Origin: Arthrobacter sp. ov407
GTDB lineage: Bacteria; Actinomycetota; Actinomycetes; Actinomycetales; Micrococcaceae
Reading direction: 5' to 3'
Length of the DNA stretch: 40,115 nucleotides
NCBI RefSeq assembly: GCF_900102895.1
Contig: NZ_FNGD01000022.1
Location: 1 to 40,115 of the forward strand
The position numbers and the translations under genes are program-made. Positions 6,834 through 15,739 of this stretch are shown piece after piece. Below the pieces are notes generated by a model, which was given only the letters and a program-made list of their open reading frames with translations, ran no database searches and was not told where the DNA came from. Position 1 is the first letter of the stretch. Every line of letters starts with the position of its first letter.

Positions 6834-8669
6834 ATGGCCGAGACTTGGATTCGGCTCCTCGGTCCGCCCAGGATCGAGTCCGCTGGCACCGCACTCCGGC
6901 AGCCCCGGGGCCGCAAGGCCTGGGCTGTGCTGGCCTACCTCGCGCTTCAACCGGGCGGCACCGGACGGGCCCGGACCGCGGCCCTCCTGTTCCCCGACGC
7001 CGAGGACCCGCTCGGTGCCCTGCGCTGGAACCTTTCCGAGCTGCGGCGGACCCTCGGCGCGGATTCGGTCGGCGGCGACCCGCTGCGGCTGGTGTTGCCG
7101 GCCGGGTGGAACTGCGACGTGATGGCGGCCCTGACCCCCGCCGGCGACGCCGACCCCCGCACCTTCGACGGCGAACTCCTAGAGGGACTCGCCTTCGCGG
7201 ACTGCCCCGTATTCGAATCCTGGCTGGAGGACCAGCGGCACCGGCTCGAGAACTGCGTGCTGACGCTGCTCTACGAGGCCTCGCTCGCCGCGCTGGCGGC
7301 CGGAAGGGCGGACGACGCCGTCGATCTCGCCACCCGGGCGCTGCACCTGGACCCCTTCAACGCCGACTGCCACGCCGTGCTGATCAAGGCACTCGTCTCC
7401 CTGGGCGATTACCGGCGGGCGCGGGAGCAGGCCGACAAATGCCGCGAGCTCTACCGCCGGGAGCTCGGGCTCGGCGTGCCCGCGGAGGTGCGCCGGGCGC
7501 TGACGGACGCGGCGCCGCCTGCCGAGCCCGGGCTGCCGGCCAGTTCGGCCGCGGTGCGGTCCTATCTCGATGCCGCCGAGGCGTCGCTCTCGGCAGGCTC
7601 GGTGGACCGCGGGCTGGAGCAGTTACGCCACGCGGCGGAGATCGCGCAGCGGACCGGTGATCACCATCTGCTTGCCGAATCGCTGGTCACGCTGTCCGGG
7701 GCGCTGATCCATCAGGCCGGCGGCCGCGGCGCCGAGGTCGCCGATCTCCTGCACAGGGCCCTGAAATCGGAAGGACTGGACCCTGCGTCGCTGGCGTCGG
7801 CGGGGCGGAACCCCGGGCGGCCGGCCTCGCGGGTGGCGGCGGCCGCGTACCGGGAGCTGGGGTACCTGTCCGTGCAGCGGGGCATTCCGGACCGCGCTGC
7901 CGGCTGGCTGGAGCAGGCGGCCCGGGCGGCGGACGGGTTCGACGACGAACGGTCCAGAATCCTGGCCATCCAGGGCATGGCGGCCTCGGACACCGCGCAC
8001 TACGGCGATGCGCTGGCGGCCCTGGCCGAGTCGAGCCGGCTCGCCACCGCCTCTGGCGGCCGTCGTCTGCTGGCGTTCAGCGAGGCCCTGACCGGCCGGG
8101 TGCATCTGCTGCGCGGGGATCTGGAGCCGGCGGCTGAATGCCTGGACCGGGCCCAGGAACTGATCGCGGCCGAGCACTGGACGGCGTTCGAGCCCTTTGT
8201 CGCCGGGCTCCGCGGCGAGACCTTCCTTGCCGCTGGCCGGCTGGAGGACGCCGCTCCGCTGATCGACCGCTCGTGGGTGATGGCAGATGTCGCCGGCGAC
8301 CACTGCTACCTGACCCTGGCCGCCGGTGCCAAGGCCCGGCTCAGCATGGCGCTGAACGATCAGGCCGCGGCCGAGTCCTGGCTGAAGCGCGGGCTCGACA
8401 CCACCCCCTGGTATCTCTGGTACCGGGCGCGGCTGCTGGACACGGCCGCCGAGGTCGCGATCGACGCCGGCTCCCCCGCCGCCGGGGACTACGCCGACCG
8501 GCTCGGCACCATGGCCAGCCGCGGCGCACTGCGCGAACTCGTGGTCCGGGCGCACTCGCACCGGGCGGTCCTGGGCGACGCCGCCGCCGCGGAGACCATT
8601 CCGTGGCTGGCCAAGGACATCGACAACCCTGCGCTGAACTCGTACCTGGAAAGGCGCGGCCAGCTCTAA
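6834..8669 (+). CDS. SARP/BTAD-type transcriptional regulator with TPR-like repeats
   Basis: The 611-residue protein starts MAETWIRLLGPPRIESAG. An OmpR-like winged-helix region (RGRKAWAVLAYLAL, FPDAEDPLGALRWNLSELRR, about 20-90) precedes a bacterial transcriptional activation domain of helical repeats (LYEASLAALAAGRADDAVDL, LHLDPFNADCHAVLIKALVS, about 130-240). The rest (about 260-600) is a long alpha-helical TPR-like array. This is the AfsR/SARP architecture without an NB-ARC ATPase. Regulators of this kind control nearby pathways, but no biosynthetic cluster is visible here. ATG 6825 is an alternative start; neither has a ribosome binding site, and the TAGCAT box suggests a leaderless mRNA. 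Confidence 0.85.
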   Translation: MAETWIRLLGPPRIESAGTALRQPRGRKAWAVLAYLALQPGGTGRARTAALLFPDAEDPLGALRWNLSELRRTLGADSVGGDPLRLVLPAGWNCDVMAALTPAGDADPRTFDGELLEGLAFADCPVFESWLEDQRHRLENCVLTLLYEASLAALAAGRADDAVDLATRALHLDPFNADCHAVLIKALVSLGDYRRAREQADKCRELYRRELGLGVPAEVRRALTDAAPPAEPGLPASSAAVRSYLDAAEASLSAGSVDRGLEQLRHAAEIAQRTGDHHLLAESLVTLSGALIHQAGGRGAEVADLLHRALKSEGLDPASLASAGRNPGRPASRVAAAAYRELGYLSVQRGIPDRAAGWLEQAARAADGFDDERSRILAIQGMAASDTAHYGDALAALAESSRLATASGGRRLLAFSEALTGRVHLLRGDLEPAAECLDRAQELIAAEHWTAFEPFVAGLRGETFLAAGRLEDAAPLIDRSWVMADVAGDHCYLTLAAGAKARLSMALNDQAAAESWLKRGLDTTPWYLWYRARLLDTAAEVAIDAGSPAAGDYADRLGTMASRGALRELVVRAHSHRAVLGDAAAAETIPWLAKDIDNPALNSYLERRGQL

Positions 8670-8760
8670 TCAGTACCCCGGAGCCGTGGCGGGCGGACGA
8701 CGGCGGTGCCGCGCCGCCGTCGTCGTACTTTCGTTAAAAGCACAGATGGGTTAAACAAAA

Positions 8761-8788
8761 GCAGGGCCCGTCCGGAGACGGGCCCTGC
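8761..8788 (-). terminator. Intrinsic terminator of the cold-shock gene
   Basis: A perfect 12-bp stem GCAGGGCCCGTC-4-GACGGGCCCTGC is followed on the minus strand by TTTTGTTT. It lies 36 bp after the csp stop and may also stop the convergent SARP-like transcript. Confidence 0.85.
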
Positions 8789-8823
8789 TCGAAACCTAAC
8801 GGTCCCGGGTATCTAAACGGAAA

Positions 8824-9027
8824 TTAGATAGCCTGGATGTTGGTGGCCTGGGGACCCTTGGGGCCCTGCTCGGTTTCGAAGGAGACCTTCTGGTTCTCTT
8901 CGAGGGAGCGGAAGCCGGAGGAGTTGATCGCAGAGTAGTGTGCGAAAACGTCCTGTGAGGAGTCATCGGGGGAAATGAAGCCGAAGCCCTTTTCAGCGTT
9001 AAACCATTTGACGGTACCAGTAGCCAT
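8824..9027 (-). CDS. cspA: Cold-shock protein (CspA family)
   Basis: The 67-residue protein is a canonical cold-shock domain: MATGTVKWFNAEKGFGFISP (RNP1, KGFGFI), then DVFAHYSAI (RNP2-like VFAHY), ending PQATNIQAI. It binds single-stranded RNA or DNA as an RNA chaperone. A GAAGGAC ribosome binding site lies 8-9 nt upstream. The gene-free 9028-9350 stretch upstream fits the long structured 5' leader typical of csp genes and then the divergent TfoX promoter. The intrinsic terminator lies directly downstream, so it is monocistronic. Confidence 0.97.
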   Translation of the reverse strand: MATGTVKWFNAEKGFGFISPDDSSQDVFAHYSAINSSGFRSLEENQKVSFETEQGPKGPQATNIQAI

Positions 9028-9350
9028 TATTTTTGTCCTTCGTGAAGGTGGAGGAACTGTCCCGACTTTCGGGTCCTCCTGTTTGGGGTGCTCAAAACCG
9101 CTGCTTCAGAAGAACATGGTCTTGCAACCATGCGTACTGCCTGAACTACGAACTGCATAAACACAACAACAGGATCAACCATACAGGAGATTCCGGACAC
9201 CAATTACCACGGCCCCGTCGAGCCACCGTCCGCGGCAGCCCGCCCGACACCCGCGCCGGCCGTCTGCGCGCCCCGCCTGTACCGTGCCCGGCCGCGGGCA
9301 TATCCTGCAGGAAGACCAGTCCGTGACCGTCCGTTGCCGGAGGAAGACCC
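9028..9350. other. Divergent region: csp 5' leader plus TfoX promoter
   Basis: On the minus strand the first 150 bases or so are AT-richer than the surroundings, as expected for a csp leader and promoter. I could not fix the -35/-10 pair. No gene is seen on either strand. Confidence 0.4.
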
Positions 9351-9734
9351 ATGGAAATGCCGAAAGCGTCCGACGCCGACAAGGAACACTTCCGCTCGGT
9401 GCTTCCCGACAATCCCGAGGTCGTGGTCAAGCCCATGTTCGGAAACCTCGGGGCGTTCGTGCACGGCAACATGTTCGCCGGCCTGTTCGGGCCCACCATC
9501 GGCGTGAAGCTGGGCGAGGCGGACAAGGAGATGCTGGAAGGCACCGAGCGGACCGTCCCGTTCGGGCCGCCGGAGCGCCCGATGGGCGGCTACACCGGAT
9601 TGCCGGAAGTCTGGAATGCCGAGGGTGACGGCGATGAGGCGCGGGCCAGGGCCTGGGTGGAGAAGGCGTTCGAGCACGTGGCCGGGCTGCCGCCCAAGGA
9701 GCCGAAGGTTTCTAAGCCCCGGCCCAAAAAGTAG
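9351..9734 (+). CDS. TfoX N-terminal domain protein
   Basis: The 127-residue protein carries MPKASDADKEHFRSVLPD, then VVVKPMFGNLGAFVHGNMFA and GLFGPTIGVKL, the TfoX/Sxy N-terminal fold (PF04993). The lysine-rich tail (PKEPKVSKPRPKK) is common in actinobacterial copies. In gamma-proteobacteria TfoX activates competence; in actinobacteria the stand-alone N-terminal domain has no proven role. A GGAGGAAG ribosome binding site lies 5 nt before the ATG. It converges with the next gene with only 5 bp between their stop codons. Confidence 0.85.
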   Translation: MEMPKASDADKEHFRSVLPDNPEVVVKPMFGNLGAFVHGNMFAGLFGPTIGVKLGEADKEMLEGTERTVPFGPPERPMGGYTGLPEVWNAEGDGDEARARAWVEKAFEHVAGLPPKEPKVSKPRPKK

Positions 9735-9739
9735 AAAAG

Positions 9740-10477
9740 CTAGGGCAGGACAATATTCACGAGTTCGGACCGGCTGCCGGTTTCCAGGTCCTCGGTCAGG
9801 GCCAGCGCACCGATCTGGGGGCAGTGATACTTATACTCCCGGGAGTTCTTTTCAAGGGGCGTCCAGTCGTAGACCTTGACGCAGTCGGTGTACGTGCCTG
9901 ACTTGGTGGAGACGGTCTCGCCGGTAGCTACAGTGTCCCGCATGTCTTCCGCGTGACCAACGTAAAATTCCTGCCTGTAGGAGTCGCCAGGGCGCTGCTC
10001 GGCCCTCATCCAGATGCCGGCTTTTGCCCCGTCTTTTCCATGGCGAAAGCTGCCTGCGTGGTGCACCAATATCCCATTCAAGTAGTTGTTCACGTCCTCG
10101 CCGAAGTACCAGACGTCGCCGTTTTTGTGTTGCGCCAGGTAATCCCGGGTTTCCTCCACCAGCTGCCCGTTCTTGTACTCCTTATCCAGATAGACCACCG
10201 TCTCAACCCCCTCTATGGTCACGGTCTCCGGCAGGATTTCGATCTCGATCCTCTCGGTGACTCTTCCGTGCTCGGTGGTCTCGTAAGTCAGTTTTTTGCC
10301 GACTGGGAGGGCGAAGTATTTGTTGGTGATTTCAGTGGTGAAATCTGCTGGGTTGACCTGCGGGTTGTACTCCGCCGCCCTACTCCTTTTTGCGTGATCG
10401 AGGACAAATAACGTCGCCCCAGCAACAACCAGCAAGAGGACGATCACACCAAAGAAGATTTTGGTTCGCCGATTCAT
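9740..10477 (-). CDS. Secreted or membrane-anchored protein of unknown function
   Basis: The 245-residue protein starts MNRRTKIFFGVIVLLLVVAG, a signal anchor, with the ribosome binding site GGAGTGGGAAAGG just upstream; this is why ATG 10477 is preferred over 10546. The extracellular part has alternating beta-strand pattern: FALPVGKKLTYETTEHGRV, VETVVYLDKEYKNGQLVEET, DVWYFGEDVNNYLNG, and CVKVYDWTPLEKNSREYKYH near the end. Two cysteines there could form a disulphide. I recall similar uncharacterised secreted proteins in actinobacteria and cyanobacteria, but cannot assign a role. Confidence 0.75.
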   Translation of the reverse strand: MNRRTKIFFGVIVLLLVVAGATLFVLDHAKRSRAAEYNPQVNPADFTTEITNKYFALPVGKKLTYETTEHGRVTERIEIEILPETVTIEGVETVVYLDKEYKNGQLVEETRDYLAQHKNGDVWYFGEDVNNYLNGILVHHAGSFRHGKDGAKAGIWMRAEQRPGDSYRQEFYVGHAEDMRDTVATGETVSTKSGTYTDCVKVYDWTPLEKNSREYKYHCPQIGALALTEDLETGSRSELVNIVLP

Positions 10478-10695
10478 GACCTTTCCCACTCCTTCTGAGT
10501 AGAAATTCCTGCAGGGGGTCAGAGCACCGTTGCTTGCCATGGCCATAGGAAAAAGATAGGGCAGCCCGCCCTAAACCAGAACACCCTCGGCGAATTCGCC
10601 GTCGTCCTGATCAAGATCGTCGCCATCATCCGCGGCCGGGACGTCCGGCGGGCGACCCTGTCCGGCGCTTCAGCCGCCGGCAGTGCCGGGAAGGA

Positions 10696-10965
10696 ATGTC
10701 GAGGGCAGAAAGCCAGTGCGGAATGGAGGCGGGCTTCCGCCGCCGTTGTGCCCGTCGTGCGGAACACTGTGACCATTTCTACTCGTGGTCCAAGAGCGGA
10801 TCCACCAGCCTGCAGAATTTCGTCGCCGCGTGCAGCAGGTGCAACCGCGCGTATGGCGCGCAGATCCCGTCGCCAGGCCAGCAGGAGAGACTGGAACGAC
10901 GACGGCGGACCAACGTAACGCTTGAGGATGCGGTTGCCGTGGGCGAGCGGCAGCCGCTCCTCTAG
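10696..10965 (+). pseudogene. HNH endonuclease remnant
   Basis: The C-terminal 75 residues keep an HNH-like core: QCGMEAGFRRRCARRAEHCD, HFYSWSKSGSTSLQNFVAAC and SRCNRAYGAQIPSP, with CxxC-type Cys pairs and the DHFYSWS metal motif. The start at 10696 has an abutting ribosome binding site and no sensible N-terminus. Just upstream, in another frame, EFAVVLIKIVAIIRGRD looks like a membrane helix of the same gene, followed by KECR, the likely first Cys of the zinc ribbon. One frameshift near 10695-10730 would restore a membrane-anchored HNH protein. The remaining 10966-11228 stretch holds no gene I can support. Confidence 0.55.
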
Positions 10966-11228
10966 CGACATCCTGCCGGCTTCGGCCATCTGCCAGCGCA
11001 CGTTGCGGGGGGTTTCACCGCCTTCGGACAGGCGGACAGCGCTTCGAGTCTGGCGGTCGGTGACCCTGCGGGGTCGGCCGCCAAGGTCCTTTCCGGCTTC
11101 TCTGCGTTTGCCGACGGAGTCGGTGACGCGTTCACGTCTGAAGGTCCGGTCGCCGGACCAGACCCTGGCTCTCTCACATAAAATCGGGCACAAATATGCA
11201 AAATAAGCGTCCCCTGGTGGGAGTATGT

Positions 11229-11242
11229 CGAACATATGTTCA
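11229..11242. promoter_or_regulatory. LexA (SOS) box CGAACATATGTTCA
   Basis: It contains the perfect 12-bp palindrome GAACATATGTTC (11230-11241) and matches the Gram-positive/actinobacterial LexA consensus CGAACnnnnGTTCG at all but the last base. It sits 19 bp before the next ATG, where LexA would block transcription or elongation. Confidence 0.65.
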
Positions 11243-11260
11243 CCCACAAAAGGAGCATCA

Positions 11261-11746
11261 ATGCCGCTGGAAGCCCTAAAGGACAGCCCGACCGACTTCG
11301 ACTTCATCATCGGAAGTTGGACGGTGCGGCACGAGCGACTCAACCAGCTCTTCTCGGCCTGTACCCAGTGGACCGAGTTCTCTGGCTTATCGTCGACTTC
11401 CAAGACGCTCGGCGGTTACGGAAACGTTGAGGACAATCTCCTGAGATTCCCCGGCGGCGATGCACGGGCGATCGCCATTAGGTCGTACTCGACAGACCTC
11501 GGGACGTGGTCTATTTGGTGGCTGGACGGCCGCAACCCCGGCACCCTTGACACTCCCGTCGTCGGTAAATTCGATTCCGGCATCGGGACCTTCTTCGCGG
11601 ACGACACCATGAACGGCACCCCTATTCGCGTGCGGTTTACCTGGTTTTCAACGACCACCGAGAATCCGCGGTGGGAACAAGCGTTCTCCAACGATGGTGG
11701 AAAGTCCTGGGAGACGAATTGGCGGATGGAATTCATCCCGGCCTAA
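11261..11746 (+). CDS. DUF1579-like small beta-rich protein
   Basis: The 161-residue protein begins MPLEALKDSPTDFDFIIGSW and continues TVRHERLNQLF. The FDFxxGxWxVxHxRL motif, later WSIWWLDGR and the tail WEQAFSNDGGKSWETNW are features of DUF1579/lipocalin-like barrels that often bind small molecules. A good AGGAG ribosome binding site lies 6 nt before ATG 11261. The LexA-like box upstream suggests DNA-damage control. It is monocistronic: the next gene is 117 bp downstream and broken. Confidence 0.7.
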   Translation: MPLEALKDSPTDFDFIIGSWTVRHERLNQLFSACTQWTEFSGLSSTSKTLGGYGNVEDNLLRFPGGDARAIAIRSYSTDLGTWSIWWLDGRNPGTLDTPVVGKFDSGIGTFFADDTMNGTPIRVRFTWFSTTTENPRWEQAFSNDGGKSWETNWRMEFIPA

Positions 11747-11863
11747 CGGCTCTCCGGCATTCCCGTGCGCCGCGGCAGCCGGTTGTTCTTACCTCTCGCG
11801 CTCGCGCAATAACTTGCGCCCGCTGGGCTTGAATGCTGCCCGGCCGGGCGTGTGGTTCTTTGC

Positions 11864-13119
11864 ATGGGACCGATTCTGGACACCCTTATCGTCGGGGCCG
11901 GCCAGGCGGGGCTGGCCACGAGCTACTGGCTAAGCCGGGCCGGCGTCGAACATCAGTTGCTGGAACGGCGCGAAACGCTGGGCGGGGCGTGGCAGGACCG
12001 GTGGGACGCGTTTTGCCTGAACACGCCGAACTTCTCGCTCGCGCTGCCCGGCATGCCGTATGACGGCCCGCCCCGGAAGCATTCATGCTGCGGGATGACC
12101 TCATAGGCCATTTCCGGCACTACGCGGAGAGCATCGACGCTCCGGTCCGAACGGGTGCGGATGTCACCCGGATCGCGCCCGCGGAGGGCGGCGGCTTCAC
12201 CGTGGCCACAACCCAGGGCCGCTGGCGGGCCCGGAACGTGGTGCTCGCCACCGGCGGCTACCAGACGCCGAAAATCCCCGCGCTGTCGGCGCAACTGCCC
12301 AGCCACATCCTGCAGCTTCACGCCGACAGCTACCGCAACCCGGGCCAACTGCCCGGCGGCGCCGTGCTCATCGTTGGCACCGGCCAGTCCGGCGGCCAGA
12401 TCGCCGAGGAACTGCTCGCCGTCGGCCGCGACATCCACCTGGCGGTGTCCACGTGCCCGGAAGCACCGCGCCGCTACCGCGGCCAGGACCTCCTATATTG
12501 GATGATGCAGCTTGCACAGTTCGGCCCCGACTACGGACTGAATGGCCTCACCGTGGGGCAGCTGCCCTCCCCCGCGGCGAGGTTCGCCTGCAACCCGCTG
12601 GTGTCCGGCGTCGACGGCGGCCACGACATCCACCTGCGGGACCTCGGCCGCCGCGGCGTCCGGCTGCACGGCCATTTGGAAGCAGCCGACGACGGCGACC
12701 TCGTCTTCAGTGATGACCTTCCGGAACGCCTGGGCCTGGTGGAGGCTGCGTTCTATCAGCGGATGAAGCCGATGTTCGACAGCTATATTGCCGCCACCGG
12801 CATGTCGGCACCGGAGCCGGAGCCGCCGCGCAAGGACGACTGGCTTCCTTCGGAACCGGCGCGGCTGAATCTCGAAGCCGCCAACATCACGTCGGTCCTC
12901 TGGGCCACGGGCTATCGGCTGGACTTCAGCATCTTGGACATCCCGGTGCTGGACGAATGGAACTACCCCCGGCACTCCCGCGGCGTCACCGAACACCCGG
13001 GCTTGTACGCCGTCGGGTTGCCATGGCTGACCGGGCACGGCTCGTCCATCGTGGCGGGCGTGGGCCGCGATGCCGAGTACATTGCCCAGCACATCGCCGG
13101 GAACATCGCCGGCGGGTGA
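11864..13119 (+). pseudogene. Flavin-containing monooxygenase, one frameshift
   Basis: The N-terminal frame (11864-12106) has the FAD site LDTLIVGAGQAGLATSYWLS and GGAWQDRWDAFCLNTPNF. The second frame (from about 12076 to 13119) continues EAFMLRDDLIGHFRHYAESI, then the NADPH site VLIVGTGQSGGQIAEEL, and the LWATGYRLDFS motif of class B flavoprotein monooxygenases. The frames join at GGCCCGCCCCGG (12065-12076), where adding one base restores the expected Gly-Pro-x-Pro-Glu-Ala-Phe. The full product would be about 418 residues. Either this is a recent pseudogene or an assembly indel. It would act as an NADPH-dependent oxygenase in the cytosol. Confidence 0.85.
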
Positions 13120-13141
13120 AGGCGGCGTTCCAGAGGGGTGG

Positions 13142-13909
13142 CTAGGCCGCGCAAGGCCCGTCGAAGTCCACGGGTGCGGCGAGGCCGGCCGAGCTGAACC
13201 ATGCCCTGGCCCAGGCCTGGACCGCGGGTGTCGCGAGTTGCTCGGCAACAAGCTCCGGCGGCCCGTCGAACACGGACTTCCCCTCCTCCAGGAGGTCCCC
13301 GGTGCCGCTGCCGGCGAGGAGCCCGAAGAGGGCAGGCTGGTCGAGGAAGGGGAGCTTCCCGCCGTCGCCGTCGGTCAGCACGCCCCAGCGCGAGGTGAAC
13401 AGCGAAAACTCCTCCGGACGGTCCCCGTGGTCCGCCACGAGAGGGCAGGCTTCGCCGTCGAGCTGGATCCGCCGGTAGTTGGGCTCCGTTTCGTCGAGGG
13501 CCATCAGTTGGACATCGTCCAGCCACGAAAGCCAGACCGCTGTGCACTCTCCCATCAGCGGATACGGGGCGGCGGCGATGTAGCCGGCATTGCTCACGTG
13601 GGCGGAGTGGCCAACGGCGATGTTGTGGAGCTGCCCCCGGACCAGCGGCAGGACCGCGCTGACGGGCCGGTGGTAGTTGGCGAATTTGCGCCGCATCACG
13701 TCGGCGCTTGAATTCGAGCCGATGGAGACCACCAGGGAACGGGCTTCCAGGGGTGCGGCGCCGGCTTGCGCGAGGGCTTCATCCAGTCCGGCTGAAAGCT
13801 CGAGAGGCCGGAATTGATTGCCGTCCATGACACCCGAGGCCACGGGAGGGTCCCACGGATACAGCCGCGGATCGAGATGGCCGGCGCCGCCGGCCCCGCT
13901 CAGTCCCAT
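13142..13909 (-). CDS. Conserved hypothetical protein
   Basis: The 255-residue protein has no signal peptide or membrane segment. It shows LVVSIGSNSSADVMRRKFAN, then LHNIAVGHSAHVSNAGYIAA, YPLMGECTAVWLSWLDDVQL and LDETEPNYRRIQLDG. The early SIGSN followed by residues rich in His/Ser/Gly recalls the YGSN loop of gamma-glutamylcyclotransferase-like folds, but this is only a weak hint. Codon use is typical of the chromosome. ATG 13909 is taken as start; ATG 13828 (MDGNQFRPLE) is the alternative and neither has a clear ribosome binding site. It converges with the monooxygenase with 22 bp between them. Confidence 0.65.
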   Translation of the reverse strand: MGLSGAGGAGHLDPRLYPWDPPVASGVMDGNQFRPLELSAGLDEALAQAGAAPLEARSLVVSIGSNSSADVMRRKFANYHRPVSAVLPLVRGQLHNIAVGHSAHVSNAGYIAAAPYPLMGECTAVWLSWLDDVQLMALDETEPNYRRIQLDGEACPLVADHGDRPEEFSLFTSRWGVLTDGDGGKLPFLDQPALFGLLAGSGTGDLLEEGKSVFDGPPELVAEQLATPAVQAWARAWFSSAGLAAPVDFDGPCAA

Positions 13910-14715
13910 GGAGTCAGCCGGGTGAAGCCGTCGGCGTCGTGCTGGAGACTAATCAAGGTGGCCCGCTTTCGTGGTTCGGGACTTCCATTGTCCCGCACTT
14001 TTGGGGGAAGGGAGCCTACGGTGCTCACGTCGGTCAGCCCCGCCGCTTCTGCGCGAGGCCCTTCCTGCAAGTGGGCTTTGTCCAACGAACGCGTCAAAGC
14101 TGGCAGCAGGCTGGACTTCCCGAACAACACTTGTCGAGGAATAACGTGCACAAGTACGTCGCCAGGTTCCTGTCCTAGTCGGTGGAGGCTAAGCCCGGCT
14201 CCCCCACCGAGTTGCCGTGTACTCCCGGATCGCCCCGGCCATACGCATGTCTGCAGTCGGATGCCGATCGAGGTAAAGGACTGGCATTTCCCGCAGCAAA
14301 TAGGGGAGGTACGCTCTTGCGCTTGCGATGTTTCAGGCACGCAGTGTGCGGCCGTCAGCAGTATGTTGTCCCTCGCGGAACAGGAATCAGGATCCAGCGA
14401 AGTACTCCTTGTTGTTTTCATCTATACGGAGATCAGGCCTGTGGCGAAGAGAGGGGTGGAGATCATCCTGCGACTCTTGTCTGACCCATCCACCACAAGA
14501 GTCCGGACGAAAGAAAAACCGAGCGCGTCCGCAGCTGACTCGGAGGCCTTGGCGTGCCTGGCCCGTAAATGGCTCTCCGCCATGTCGATCGGCCCGGACT
14601 TAACGGCCACGCGAATTTCGCTACGCCACCCTACCGCGGTCGTCCCGAGAGTGTTGGCAAGGATCCTGCGACACGAAGGACACGACTCCCATGCGGTTGG
14701 GCCAAGCCCACGTCG
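13910..14715. other. Gene-poor stretch before the defence island
   Basis: About 800 bp contain only low-quality open frames on both strands. A minus-strand frame at 14422-14610 (62 residues, GTG start, no ribosome binding site) is the best candidate for a small gene but is weak. Base composition is lower in G/C than the genes to the left. It may be scar sequence at the border of the island. Confidence 0.4.
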
Positions 14716-15126
14716 CTACAAGCCCAGGGCCGCCTTGACGCCGTTATAGATGATCACAGCCGGCCCGGCGAGGACCGCCAGAATCAGGATGAGTTGCAGG
14801 GCGAAGTCCATCACGCCGCAAATGGCGATTACCCACCTGTGACGCTCCCGCAGCTTTAGGATCCGTCGTGCAGGATTCTTGATTTCCGGATAAAGGGCTT
14901 CGGCGTAAGACTGTAGGAAGAACAAGAAAGGCGTAACGTGACGAATGCCGCGGATTGCCGACGCTCCGGGGACGACGCCGTTTAGGTCCCGGACGTCGTC
15001 ATTGGCGCCACCTTCGGAATCAGTGTCAACCGGAAACTTCTTGATTCTGTTGTTCAGCTTCTTGGCAAGCTCCGCTTCGGCATCAGGCGGCTCTGAAAGC
15101 GGTATCACAGTCGGGCGGTCAGCCAA
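14716..15126 (-). CDS. Membrane protein partner of an ImmA/IrrE peptidase
   Basis: The 136-residue protein starts with TTG inside the end of the peptidase gene (8-nt overlap). Residues 1-60 are charged and cytoplasmic (AEAELAKKLNNRIKKFPVDT). An amphipathic segment VTPFLFFLQSYAEALYPEIK follows, then one strong transmembrane helix near the C-terminus (FALQLILILAVLAGPAVIIY, about 108-128). I do not recognise the family. Its tight coupling to an ImmA/IrrE protease suggests that the protease cleaves or senses this protein or a repressor acting on both. Confidence 0.7.
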   Translation of the reverse strand: MADRPTVIPLSEPPDAEAELAKKLNNRIKKFPVDTDSEGGANDDVRDLNGVVPGASAIRGIRHVTPFLFFLQSYAEALYPEIKNPARRILKLRERHRWVIAICGVMDFALQLILILAVLAGPAVIIYNGVKAALGL

Positions 15127-15676
15127 GTGGCCTCAATCCGAGAGTGTCCAGTCGGTTCTGCATAGCGTCCGTCGACACGCGGAAGCGACGGGCGAGGCCA
15201 TACAGATCAAGCTCTTCGGCGAGCCACTCCACTTCATCGCTGGGCATCAGCAGCGTGGCGGCGAACGCGTTCGCGAATACCTCGCGAGGGTCTGTTCCCG
15301 CCGAAGACATGGTGTCACGGCGGTCCACAAAACCGCCCTCACGAAGCTGATTACCTCTCACGTCCAGCATGTGGCCAACTTCATGGGCGCATGTGAAGCG
15401 GCGACGGTGAATGTGGTCCGTTGAGTTTATCGTTATCTGAGGCGGGCCGGACGGCGGGATATAGATGAACCCGGAGAGATCGTTGTCCTCTTGGGAAAGA
15501 TCCCCCGCGAACACCTCGGCGCCTAGCCGTTCGGCGATGATCGTCGCATCCACAGGCAAGGGTATTTCGCCGTTCGAGTCCGCCCAGTATTTGTTCAGAA
15601 CGTCGGCCGCCGCCATAGTCGCTCGTTTTTTTATGGCCGCAATGCTCTGTTGCACGTCTGACACTCCCTCCGCCAT
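15119..15676 (-). CDS. ImmA/IrrE-family metallopeptidase
   Basis: The 185-residue protein has the zinc motif in RRRFTCAHEVGHMLDVR (HEVGH, about residues 96-100), and the downstream acidic stretch DPREVFANAFAATLLMP carries the third ligand (Glu) as in the family. Residues 25-85 form the typical N-terminal part (VLNKYW, VDATIIAERLGAEVF). ImmA/IrrE enzymes cleave XRE-type repressors and switch on mobile elements or stress genes. No ribosome binding site precedes the ATG; TATACT ends 5 nt before it, consistent with a leaderless mRNA. No XRE gene is adjacent, which is unusual for this family. Confidence 0.88.
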   Translation of the reverse strand: MAEGVSDVQQSIAAIKKRATMAAADVLNKYWADSNGEIPLPVDATIIAERLGAEVFAGDLSQEDNDLSGFIYIPPSGPPQITINSTDHIHRRRFTCAHEVGHMLDVRGNQLREGGFVDRRDTMSSAGTDPREVFANAFAATLLMPSDEVEWLAEELDLYGLARRFRVSTDAMQNRLDTLGLRPLG

Positions 15677-15739
15677 TCGAAAGTATATACGGGCCCACCT
15701 GCGGAGCTACGGACCTGCCTAGCCGTGCGCGTCGGCGGC

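Noticed and set aside
10519..11403. Minus-strand open frame of 294 codons
   Set aside because: Covers the HNH remnant and the LexA box in antisense; shadow-like, with no motif.
13900..14421. Trypsin-like motif LLTAAHCV in a minus-strand frame
   Set aside because: No Asp or Ser active-site motifs follow, no signal peptide, and the rest of the frame is non-coding in character; chance match.
13814..14749. Plus-strand open frame of 311 codons
   Set aside because: Partly antisense to the 13142-13909 gene and of shadow-like composition; no domain or ribosome binding site.
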